Notes under the pieces: generated by a model | The model's database searches: none | What the model was told of the DNA's origin: nothing | Seen by the model: the letters and a program-made list of their open reading frames with translations, nothing else | Part shown: positions 5,366-11,326 of the stretch, in pieces | Layout of the letters: each line of letters opens with the position of its first letter | Numbering within the stretch: position 1 is the stretch's first letter | Assembly (NCBI GenBank): GCA_903891505.1 | Contig: CAITEO010000098.1 | Location: forward strand, 1-11,326 | Source of the DNA: an uncultured Candidatus Woesearchaeota archaeon | Lineage (GTDB): Archaea; Nanobdellota; Nanobdellia; Woesearchaeales; 21-14-0-10-32-9 | Length of the DNA stretch: 11,326 nt | Reading direction: 5' to 3' | Translations under genes and position numbers: made by a program

Positions 5366-8211
5366 ACTATGATTCTTTCTCCTCTAAAACTAGTTAAGTC
5401 GCTAACCTTCGAGTAATGATGCGTGTATTTTCCATCCATGAAGAACAGCAACGTAAACATGGATGAAGCAAGATATTCATGAGCAATTAAGCTGTAGTAT
5501 TTACCATTCAGTTCATATATGACGAAGTCATAGCCGAAGTTCGAATTGTTCATAGGAGTTCTTTGTAAACTTGTACCTGTTCCATCCACAATTCCAGTAG
5601 GTATTATCGAGTTCTGAGACAATACAGAACCAGTCTTCTGATCTATTGCCTGCATCACAAAAAGAGAACCTGATTCATTCGTTAAATTAAACAATCCCCG
5701 TTTGAGCACAATATTGGCGCCAGACTGCTGGCTTATTACAAGATTATAATCACAAACAATACTGTTGCCATTGTTCATACTACTATTAGTTCCAATGCTA
5801 GTATTATCAGAGATCTTCTGGCACTGCACTGGAGTTTGAGTGACGTATCCAGGATATGTACTTATCCAATTTGCAGCTTCATCCTCACTCTTTAATTTCT
5901 TTGCAGCATTATACATATCCCTAGTTTGATTACTATCAAAGCCAATTTCACTCTTAGCTATAGTTATTGCTTGAGGCAAAGGAACATTCTTCAAGTTGTA
6001 ATAGAAATAAGCTTTGTTGAAATCCCAACTTCCAAAGTAACCCCAAACTGTTGCTTTGCCAACCATATCAGTGCTTGTGACAAAATACATATCATACAAG
6101 TCTGAGCAATGAGTCATCTCAAGAACGCTCGTTACCTGATCATTTGTAAGGCCTGCCATTTTTAACGTAGCTGCAGCATCATCCTTTGTTTCCTCTGTTA
6201 TATTTAATATGAGCTTTGTTGCTTTAATTTTGTTATTGTTAGTATAATCAAGAAGTCTATTATATCCTTCTTCTTCGCCGCAGTTAAGCATTTTCAAAAT
6301 ATTAAGGGTTTCATGCTCATCATGAGTGACGAGACTACGTCCAACCCAATATATTCTAAGACCCTGATCTCCGCCGTCGAAAGTTACTGTTTTTTCGCTA
6401 ATCGCCTGGAAGAAATGGCCATAATCCCACCAACTTGTTATGATAGCAGGATTAGGATCATTCTTTATAGGATCCATCGACTTATACCAAGCATCATCAA
6501 ATATAGGAGTTGTCTGATCGCCAATAGCTCTAGCGTTCTTTATTGGAACCCAAAGCAATGCGAAGAACAACAAAATAATAAGAATCCACTTAACTATTTT
6601 CCTGCTACTAGGCGTTGATTTTTTCATTATAGTATTAACACCAGGGCCAGTAATGAATGAGACAAGACTGCCAAGTCCAAATGCAGTTACGATACATACA
6701 AATACCATGAACCTTATTCCCGTAACTCCAGCATACAATGTGCTCATCAACCAAATTAGCAGAAACGCACCATAGAAAGGATACTTTGGATCTTCTTTGT
6801 ATCTTACAAACAAAAGAAGCATACCTATAATGCCTAACCAGAAAATAGGAATTGCGAGTGTTCCAATACTTGTTGCACCTGGACTTGCCATTACTTCTTT
6901 TAGGCTTGCAGGATTAAGTTCCGCGACTGTTCTAAGAACATTCGGCCACAAGGCATAATCTCCACTCATAGCACTTCCCTGCGCAGCAGCTTTGAAATTC
7001 GTAATGAAATTAAGAGGCTGAATTGGCGCTGTAACAATAGAACTCACTGTTGCACCAGGAGTTCCATGTGTAGCTAAGCTTATGAACAAAGCGAATATTA
7101 CTGTTGCTACAAAAAATATAACAGGCACAAGGACTTGCCGATACATAGACTTGTCAAAGAAACGTTCTTTGTTTATTGTTCTCATAACAGCATAATATAT
7201 TATGTATAAGCCTGCTGTGCCGATGACAAGCAAGAATGTAAACCACCATCCACCCCAGTAGAAGAAGAAAAGAGCAGCGAACAAACCTGCGAGTGTAGAA
7301 AAAATTAAAGTCCTAAGTGTTTTCTTTGAATCAAGCGCTTCAAAGAATAACCAAGTTATTAACAGCGGAAAGAGAATAGTGTAACCATCACTTTCAGGAG
7401 AACCAACAAGAGTTCTTCCAACAATTATGCCCGCGACAGCGATAGTTGCAGCGGCAAAGAAGCCTCCTACATTGCCCGCTATTTTTCGTCCTAGGAAGAA
7501 AGCAGGAATAGTAACAAGAGCCATCAGTAGTAAAACTATGTAAAACGCGGTTTGCTCAACTGTTCTATTATGATTAAACAGTTTTAAGAAATCATGCAGA
7601 AGATTAATAGAATATGAGGGAAAGACAAAGGAAGTGGCCTGACCTATTCTTCCATATCTTAACATGAATTTTGGAGATCCATTAACTAGTTGTGTTCCAA
7701 AGTAACCAGTTCTATCATACCATTTTGCGTAGGAATACCAAAGATACTCATCTATTCCAAGAATATGAGTCATGCCTTGGTCATTTTGCATCTCTGCCTT
7801 GAATTGTAAAGAGAGAGTTTTTGTCTCAGAATCTATCTGCGCCTTATTCTGCGCATAAAACGTAGAATATTCATTTTGAACAAGTTGCTGCACGCTCGCC
7901 TCAGGCAATTCAGGTCTCTGCTGTTTTACCTGAGCATAGATATTGTTTTGAATATTACTTGCAACTGTTGACTGAGCCCACTGATCAGTTATAGGAAGCG
8001 TGGCAGGACCCATTCTAACATATGTGGAGATTATTATCAATACAACCATAAGAATTATTATGCTAACTGCAGGGGTAAAAATTTTCTTTCCTATACTAGA
8101 AATCTTAGTGCTGAGCTTACTCGTTTTTTCCTTCAAATCAGAAAAGTCTATTGTTGATTCATCCTTGCTAGATTTTCCACTAGATTGTTCCTTATGCTTG
8201 TGCTTTGCCAA
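5335..8211 (-). CDS. aglB: AglB/STT3 oligosaccharyltransferase
   Basis: A 958-residue oligosaccharyltransferase that moves a polyprenyl-linked glycan onto Asn of N-X-S/T sequons on the outer face of the membrane. A basic cytoplasmic tail (1-44) is followed by helix 1 (45-63), then an external loop with the first acidic motif GIDEY (152-156). The second acidic motif SPESD (271-275) and the TIXE-like TVAE (428-431) follow, with about a dozen more helices up to about 555. The globular domain opens with the catalytic signature WWDYG (594-598). A segment STDMVGKA (713-720) resembles the region following WWDYG in archaeal AglBs. The domain beyond WWDYG carries seven sequons of its own (Asn 670, 761, 803, 809, 842, 845, 888) and cysteines at 643, 702, 797 and 820. 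The start is TTG; AGGGGGT lies seven bases before it, and the frame is closed upstream without an ATG. It heads the operon. Confidence 0.95.
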   Translation of the reverse strand: MAKHKHKEQSSGKSSKDESTIDFSDLKEKTSKLSTKISSIGKKIFTPAVSIIILMVVLIIISTYVRMGPATLPITDQWAQSTVASNIQNNIYAQVKQQRPELPEASVQQLVQNEYSTFYAQNKAQIDSETKTLSLQFKAEMQNDQGMTHILGIDEYLWYSYAKWYDRTGYFGTQLVNGSPKFMLRYGRIGQATSFVFPSYSINLLHDFLKLFNHNRTVEQTAFYIVLLLMALVTIPAFFLGRKIAGNVGGFFAAATIAVAGIIVGRTLVGSPESDGYTILFPLLITWLFFEALDSKKTLRTLIFSTLAGLFAALFFFYWGGWWFTFLLVIGTAGLYIIYYAVMRTINKERFFDKSMYRQVLVPVIFFVATVIFALFISLATHGTPGATVSSIVTAPIQPLNFITNFKAAAQGSAMSGDYALWPNVLRTVAELNPASLKEVMASPGATSIGTLAIPIFWLGIIGMLLLFVRYKEDPKYPFYGAFLLIWLMSTLYAGVTGIRFMVFVCIVTAFGLGSLVSFITGPGVNTIMKKSTPSSRKIVKWILIILLFFALLWVPIKNARAIGDQTTPIFDDAWYKSMDPIKNDPNPAIITSWWDYGHFFQAISEKTVTFDGGDQGLRIYWVGRSLVTHDEHETLNILKMLNCGEEEGYNRLLDYTNNNKIKATKLILNITEETKDDAAATLKMAGLTNDQVTSVLEMTHCSDLYDMYFVTSTDMVGKATVWGYFGSWDFNKAYFYYNLKNVPLPQAITIAKSEIGFDSNQTRDMYNAAKKLKSEDEAANWISTYPGYVTQTPVQCQKISDNTSIGTNSSMNNGNSIVCDYNLVISQQSGANIVLKRGLFNLTNESGSLFVMQAIDQKTGSVLSQNSIIPTGIVDGTGTSLQRTPMNNSNFGYDFVIYELNGKYYSLIAHEYLASSMFTLLFFMDGKYTHHYSKVSDLTSFRGERIIVWKVNPNQNV

Positions 8212-8218
8212 ATATATT

Positions 8219-8225
8219 ACCCCCT
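8219..8225 (-). promoter_or_regulatory. aglB: Shine-Dalgarno site deciding the TTG start of aglB
   Basis: Minus-strand AGGGGGT, seven bases before the TTG at 8211. Reading upstream in frame, a stop is met at 8245-8247 with no ATG or GTG in between, so TTG is the only start that keeps the basic N-terminal tail. Confidence 0.65.
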
Positions 8226-8246
8226 GCGCTTTTGTGTTAGGTTCTT

Positions 8247-8260
8247 ATTTATATATATTA
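8247..8260 (-). promoter_or_regulatory. TATA box of the aglB operon
   Basis: The minus strand reads ATATATAAATA at about 8247-8257. Its centre is about 41 bases before the TTG, which puts the transcript start near 8227 with a leader of about 17 bases holding the G-run ribosome site. This is the only clear promoter for the six-gene run down to 2286. Confidence 0.55.
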
Positions 8261-8287
8261 TGTATGACGAAAGCATACATGTCTCTA

Positions 8288-8303
8288 TGAAAAACTTTAA
8301 AAA
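8288..8303 (+). promoter_or_regulatory. BRE/TATA box of scpB, leaderless
   Basis: TGAAAAA (8288-8294) followed by CTTTAAAAAC (8295-8304) is an A-rich BRE with a TATA-like core. The core is centred about 28 bases before the ATG at 8326, with no Shine-Dalgarno site between. This fits a leaderless transcript. It lies back to back with the aglB promoter in a 114-base divergent gap. Confidence 0.55.
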
Positions 8304-8325
8304 CAATCAACGTATCTTCTGAACT

Positions 8326-9459
8326 ATGAAGGATTGGCAGAGGGTAGAAGCAATATTATTTGGTTCCGGAAAATACTTAACAGAGGATCAACTAGTTCAG
8401 CTTTCAGGTGTTCCTAAGAAAAACCTGAAAAAAGCACTGCATGAACTAAAGAAGCACTATGAAGATAGCGAGACAAGCCTTGCAGTATTCAATGAGAATG
8501 ATGCATGGAAATTAAATGTCAAGGAAGAATTCTCAAGCATAGTAAAGAATGTTATTTCTGAAGCAGAAATGGCGAAAGCAGTAATGGAGACTCTCGCAAT
8601 CATTGCATACAAAAGCCCAGTTTTGCAATCAGTTGTCATAGATATGAGAGGCGCCGGCGCATACGATCACATAGCACTTCTCGAAGAGAAAGAATTCATA
8701 ACAAAGGAAAAATTTGGAAGGACATTCAAGCTCAAAATAGCCCAGAAATTCTACGAGTACTTTGATATGCCAGACTCCAAACTAAGAAAGATGTTCAAGG
8801 ATGCAAAGAAACCAGAAGTTGTCGGCAATCTAGAAATATATAACCAAGATAAAACTAAACATAAAGATGATGAAGAAAATGCAGAAAAAGCATTCGACGC
8901 AAAAATTCTTGACAGAATGAAAAAATTAGAAGAAACACCGCACGATGAAGAAGAGAAAAGCAGATTCCTGAACGAGTTCGATAGAAAATACGCAATTACT
9001 AAAACAAACATAGATGAAACAGATAAAGAAATGAATGAGTTCAGGCGAGTGCCTGATGACGCGTCGCATCTTGAAGTTACGAAGGGAGTTGCTAACGATG
9101 CATTTACTCTTGGAGATGCTGCTTCTGCAGGAATGGAAACTGACGGTGCGAAGATGGCGAAGCAGCTCGAAGAGGAAATTGATGCACTCGAATCAATCAA
9201 GGCTTCGGCTGCTGATGAAGAAGATGAAAGCAAAGGAACAGATTTCTTCGCGGGAGAAGATGAAGAGAAAGCATCTGATGCTGCAGTAAAACGTGTCGCG
9301 AACAAAGTAACTGAGAATGCAAAAAGGCCGAGAAAATCAGGAGATTTTTTGAAATCTGCAAAAGCGTTCGCAACAAACGAGAAAGCATCTGACGATGGTT
9401 TTAACAAGGAGCCATATAAAGATCCTGATTTTAGACCTAAAAAGAAAAAATCGAAATAA
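8326..9459 (+). CDS. scpB: ScpB-like chromosome segregation protein with long charged tail
   Basis: ScpB binds the kleisin ScpA and, through it, SMC, to form the condensin that organises chromosomes. The first 150 residues are a typical ScpB: a first winged helix (about 1-75) starting WQRVEAILFGSGKYLTEDQL, and a second (78-147) with METLAIIAYKSPV (87-99), the RGAGAYDHIALLEE turn and the GRTFKLKIAQKFYEYF wing. Bacterial ScpB usually ends near 180-200 residues. Here a further 225 or so follow, rich in Glu, Asp, Lys and Ala, apparently disordered, with EKASD occurring twice (near 315 and 355) and a basic end, RPKKKKSK. No scpA or smc lies within the window. The gene is alone on its strand between the aglB operon and ttuBA. 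The core assignment is strong; what the tail does is unknown. Confidence 0.88.
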   Translation: MKDWQRVEAILFGSGKYLTEDQLVQLSGVPKKNLKKALHELKKHYEDSETSLAVFNENDAWKLNVKEEFSSIVKNVISEAEMAKAVMETLAIIAYKSPVLQSVVIDMRGAGAYDHIALLEEKEFITKEKFGRTFKLKIAQKFYEYFDMPDSKLRKMFKDAKKPEVVGNLEIYNQDKTKHKDDEENAEKAFDAKILDRMKKLEETPHDEEEKSRFLNEFDRKYAITKTNIDETDKEMNEFRRVPDDASHLEVTKGVANDAFTLGDAASAGMETDGAKMAKQLEEEIDALESIKASAADEEDESKGTDFFAGEDEEKASDAAVKRVANKVTENAKRPRKSGDFLKSAKAFATNEKASDDGFNKEPYKDPDFRPKKKKSK

Positions 9460-9460
9460 C

Positions 9461-9469
9461 TTTTTTTTT
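9461..9469 (+). terminator. T-tract terminator of scpB
   Basis: Nine T residues begin one base after the scpB stop codon (9457-9459), the form of archaeal intrinsic termination. An 8-base perfect palindrome, GGAGCTCC (9471-9478), follows immediately. Confidence 0.6.
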
Positions 9470-9510
9470 GGGAGCTCCGCATTTTCTAATTGCGCTCTAA
9501 TTATACTTTA

Positions 9511-9603
9511 CTCTGTTCACTTTGCCGCGCAACGCGCGGTTTGACTCGCCTATGGCGAGCTAGAACTAGAAAATAAATTCTTAAGTTTTGTTGTTGAACA
9601 GAG
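9511..9603. repeat. Nested inverted repeat with two GC-rich hairpins
   Basis: CTCTGTTCA at 9511-9519 and TGAACAGAG at 9595-9603 are perfect 9-base inverted copies. Between them lie two perfect hairpins with three-base loops: CCGCGC/GCGCGG (9525-9530 and 9534-9539) and CTCGCC/GGCGAG (9545-9550 and 9554-9559). A CTAG-AA-CTAG repeat (9560-9569) and an AT-rich stretch follow. Folded, this makes a closing stem with two stable arms. It sits between the convergent ends of scpB and ttuA and is far more GC-rich in its arms than the surroundings. It could be a termination or mRNA-stabilising structure, a small RNA, or a short non-autonomous mobile or REP-like element. The sequence alone does not decide. 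Confidence 0.6.
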
Positions 9604-9605
9604 CC

Positions 9606-9660
9606 GAGAAAGAGAAGAGAAATAAAGAGAAAGAGAAAAGAACGAGAAGAGAAAGAAAAA
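9606..9660. repeat. Purine tract, probable terminator region of ttuA
   Basis: Of 55 plus-strand bases, 53 are A or G (exceptions T at 9623 and C at 9643), built from imperfect GAGAAA-type units. Read on the minus strand, it is a U/C-rich stretch starting 17 bases after the ttuA stop, so it may help terminate that transcript. Mirror-like polypurine tracts can also form triplex DNA. It contains no gene. Confidence 0.5.
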
Positions 9661-9677
9661 TTATCGTACAACTTTAT

Positions 9678-10574
9678 TCAAAGTTTCATCTTCAAGCGAC
9701 ATGCGTGGCAAAGGCCGTTTGAACTAGGGAAACCGCAAAGAGGACATTCATCAAGCGTTGATGCATCATCCATCTTTATTTTCTTCGTCAAAGAAAGGTA
9801 ATGCCGAATAATATTTTCTTTCGTGCCTGGTGTTTTTGCCTCAAGCGCATTCAACCAATCTCTGATATGGCCTCGAAACGAGACGGACGCAAAAGGACAC
9901 TCAATAAACGGAACATTTATGTCATTTAGGAATGCATACGCCATAATCTCTTTTTCCTTCAGGAAATAAAAGGGTTTTATCTTTCGAACAAAATCTTTCT
10001 TAGATGTCTTCGGACCTTGACGTCCAAGCATTCGAGTTTGCGCTTTGAACAAGTTCATCAAGACAGCCTGCGCTTCATCATCAAGATTATGCCCTGTTGC
10101 TATCTTATCATACTCTGCTGCGTATTTGTTTAGCATGTGCCGTCTAAACGTACCACACAAGTTACACGCAGGCTCACCTTTCTTCACAACTTCATCAAGT
10201 CGTTTCCCGAAATCATCCTCGTAATTTTTTATAGTTAATTTTATCTTGTGTTTCTCACAAAAATTTTTAAGAAAATCAAGAGTAATATTCCTGTAGCCTG
10301 CGATGCCTTCATCTATGGCGAGCGCTTCAACATTAAACCCTTGTTTCTTCAGGATATATAATAGGCTCACAGAGTCCTTTCCTCCAGAAACAGCAACACA
10401 TATTTTGTCGCTAGGAGATATAAGTTTGAACTTTTTTATTGTATCTGCCGTTTTTTGCTCGACATACTTTGAGAAATGCTTTGCACAATAATTAGGATTT
10501 GAGAAAATTGCTTTTTCTTCACAGTTTATTGTTTTTTTGTCGCCTTTGGCTTTTATTTGCATAGAACAATTCAT
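9678..10574 (-). CDS. ttuA: TtuA/Ncs6-type tRNA 2-thiolation enzyme
   Basis: A 298-residue PP-loop ATPase of the TtuA/Ncs6 group, which adenylates a uridine in tRNA and replaces its 2-oxygen with sulfur received from a ubiquitin-like carrier. The PP-loop is SGGKDS (63-68) and the second ATP-site motif GHNLDDEAQ (161-169). Cys137 and Cys140 (CNLC) with Cys226 (ECPF) match the three cysteines that hold the 4Fe-4S cluster in TtuA. The C-terminal zinc finger is Cys277, Cys280, Cys289 and Cys292. The N-terminal finger is odd: Cys30-x2-His33 is intact, but the usual CxxC appears spread over Cys3 and Cys18, with a 14-residue basic insertion. The gene follows ttuB by 15 bases, so carrier and enzyme are co-expressed. 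Related TtuA (ribothymidine 54) and Ncs6 (wobble 34) enzymes cannot be separated with certainty here. Confidence 0.9.
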   Translation of the reverse strand: MNCSMQIKAKGDKKTINCEEKAIFSNPNYCAKHFSKYVEQKTADTIKKFKLISPSDKICVAVSGGKDSVSLLYILKKQGFNVEALAIDEGIAGYRNITLDFLKNFCEKHKIKLTIKNYEDDFGKRLDEVVKKGEPACNLCGTFRRHMLNKYAAEYDKIATGHNLDDEAQAVLMNLFKAQTRMLGRQGPKTSKKDFVRKIKPFYFLKEKEIMAYAFLNDINVPFIECPFASVSFRGHIRDWLNALEAKTPGTKENIIRHYLSLTKKIKMDDASTLDECPLCGFPSSNGLCHACRLKMKL

Positions 10575-10589
10575 GTTTACCAGCCAAGC

Positions 10590-10784
10590 TTATCCACCAG
10601 ATATGACGCTCAGAATACGTATTTTATCAGTATCATAAACATTATCGTCGAGCGAGAGCAATTCATGGGCGCGTACAACGAGTGCTTCCTCAGGATTGAT
10701 ACCTAGTTTTTCTAGCAACTCCTTCGCTGTTCCTTTGAAGCTTATTGTCTTATGCTCATCCGTTTTCTCAAGGTATACTTCCAT
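10590..10784 (-). CDS. ttuB: ThiS/MoaD/Urm1-like sulfur carrier
   Basis: A 64-residue beta-grasp ubiquitin-like protein ending in Ile-Ser-Gly-Gly. The C-terminal Gly-Gly is adenylated by an E1-like enzyme and turned into a thiocarboxylate that donates sulfur. Family marks are the first strands (MEVYLE, KTISFKG), the helix AKELLEKLGINPEEALVV, then LLSLDDNVYDTDKIRILSVISGG-type ending with the DxDKIRIL strand. Its length equals the compact ThiS/TtuB form. Being the first gene of a pair with ttuA points to tRNA thiolation rather than thiamine or molybdopterin synthesis. Proteins of this group can also be attached to lysines (SAMP/Urm1). No E1-like partner or sulfurtransferase lies in the window. 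The ATG at 10784 is set by a TATA box 25 bases upstream. Confidence 0.85.
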   Translation of the reverse strand: MEVYLEKTDEHKTISFKGTAKELLEKLGINPEEALVVRAHELLSLDDNVYDTDKIRILSVISGG

Positions 10785-10804
10785 AAGATGAGTAAACCTT
10801 TGTA

Positions 10805-10813
10805 ATTTATATC
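10805..10813 (-). promoter_or_regulatory. TATA box of ttuB-ttuA, leaderless
   Basis: The minus strand reads ATATAAATT, centred about 25 bases before the ttuB ATG at 10784. No Shine-Dalgarno site intervenes, as expected for a leaderless first gene. Confidence 0.5.
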
Positions 10814-10840
10814 AATTGTGGAAAAAACATCAAAAAACTT

Positions 10841-10857
10841 CAGAAAAGTTTTTATAG
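10841..10857 (+). promoter_or_regulatory. BRE/TATA box of the SpoIIM-like gene, leaderless
   Basis: CAGAAAA (10841-10847, BRE-like) is followed by TTTTTATAG (10849-10857). The core is centred about 28 bases before the ATG at 10881, which suits a leaderless start. It is divergent from the ttuB promoter in a 96-base gap. Confidence 0.55.
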
Positions 10858-10880
10858 TCACGAAGAGAAGAACTACTATT

Positions 10881-11326
10881 ATGGTTTTAGAGGCTATACT
10901 TAACCCTGCAATGGCTGAGAAAAAAAAATACAAGATGTTACTTCTCGGGTTTCTAGTAACTTTTGTTGCAGCACTACTCGCATTCTTCGTCTTCGAGGCA
11001 CACGCTAGCCTAGTTACAATATTCTTAATAGCGCTAGGCGCGACGCCTTTAATGTACTCTATAATAAAATATGAAGAAGAAAAAGATTTGCAGGACACAA
11101 GCGAGAAACTTCTTCTTCAAGAACACACAAAAGCACTAGAAGCTTTCATGTTTCTATTCATAGGAATAACTCTAGCCGTAGCAATGCTATATATAGTGCT
11201 ACCATGGGACAAGACAACTTTGCTTTTCCAGACCCAGACAGATACACTCCAGAGTATACGAGGAGGAATAACAGGCATGACCCAGGTAGAACAAGTAAAT
11301 GTATTTTCAAAAATATTTTTTAACAA
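10881..11326 (+). CDS. SpoIIM-like membrane protein (5' part, cut by window end)
   Basis: The frame opens at ATG 10881 and is still open after 148 codons at the window edge, so the gene is partial at its 3' end. It begins MVLEAILNPAMAEKKKYKML. The ILNP start and a basic stretch come before helix 1 (about 18-38), then helix 2 (43-62), a cytoplasmic EEEKDL...LLLQEHTKAL segment (65-85), helix 3 (87-107), LPWD, and an amphipathic LLFQTQTDTLQSIRGGITG region. This pattern is that of archaeal proteins annotated as stage II sporulation protein M (SpoIIM, DUF95-like). Archaea do not sporulate and the role of these proteins is unsettled; membrane remodelling has been suggested for the wider family. The leaderless promoter upstream supports the start. 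No operon partner is visible. Confidence 0.78.
   Translation, partial: MVLEAILNPAMAEKKKYKMLLLGFLVTFVAALLAFFVFEAHASLVTIFLIALGATPLMYSIIKYEEEKDLQDTSEKLLLQEHTKALEAFMFLFIGITLAVAMLYIVLPWDKTTLLFQTQTDTLQSIRGGITGMTQVEQVNVFSKIFFN

Noticed and set aside
8751..9482. Long open frame on the minus strand opposite scpB (243 codons)
   Set aside because: It lies entirely antisense to the ScpB tail and reads as runs of serine, the mirror of Glu, Asp and Ala codons. It has no promoter, ribosome site or recognisable domain.
9606..9660. Repeated GAGAAA units taken as a CRISPR or tandem-repeat array
   Set aside because: The units are irregular, only a few bases long and without spacers. The signal is purine bias, not an array.
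10742..11326. Two minus-strand open frames opposite the right-end gene
   Set aside because: They are antisense to a plus-strand frame with a BRE/TATA box, a leaderless ATG and a SpoIIM-like helix pattern, and they resemble nothing.
1..11326. tRNA, rRNA, integrase, transposase or attachment site
   Set aside because: Looked for on both strands; no cloverleaf-like gene, conserved rRNA stretch, mobile-element gene or flanking direct repeat was seen.

Overview
The window looks like AT-rich archaeal chromosome, probably from a small-genome or DPANN-type lineage, although the phylum cannot be fixed from this sequence alone. The archaeal evidence is an AglB-type oligosaccharyltransferase with the WWDYG signature, a TtuA/Ncs6-type tRNA thiolase beside a Gly-Gly-ended ubiquitin-like protein, an archaeal-type SpoIIM-like membrane protein, and several A-rich BRE plus TATA boxes placed 25-28 bases before a start codon, as expected for leaderless transcripts. 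There is no rRNA, tRNA, CRISPR array, transposase or phage gene.

Left part (1-3401): a minus-strand GT39/ArnT-like multi-spanning sugar transferase (31-1383) diverges from a small plus-strand protein with a GT-A-like look (1539-2255). The latter runs tail to tail into the minus-strand glycosylation cluster.

Centre (2286-8211): six minus-strand genes appear to form one operon read from 8211 leftwards. They are aglB (TTG start with a G-run Shine-Dalgarno), two small four-helix EamA/SMR-type proteins in overlapping frames, a soluble DPM1-like GT2, a DUF2304 membrane protein with a lysine-rich tail, and a GT4 glycosyltransferase. With the GT39 gene, this set could supply a polyprenyl-phosphate-sugar donor (GT2, perhaps anchored by DUF2304), flip it (EamA pair), use it outside the membrane (GT39), and transfer finished glycans to protein (AglB). 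That division of labour is inferred; the family assignments are read from motifs.

Right part (8326-11326): scpB on the plus strand has a normal two-winged-helix core and a charged extension of about 225 residues. It converges on a minus-strand ttuB-ttuA pair (ubiquitin-like sulfur carrier and tRNA 2-thiolation enzyme). The 218-base gap between them holds a T-tract, a nested inverted repeat enclosing two GC-rich hairpins, and a 55-base purine tract. A SpoIIM-like membrane gene diverges from ttuB and runs off the right edge.

Bases 1-30 and the short gaps not listed below show nothing I can name.
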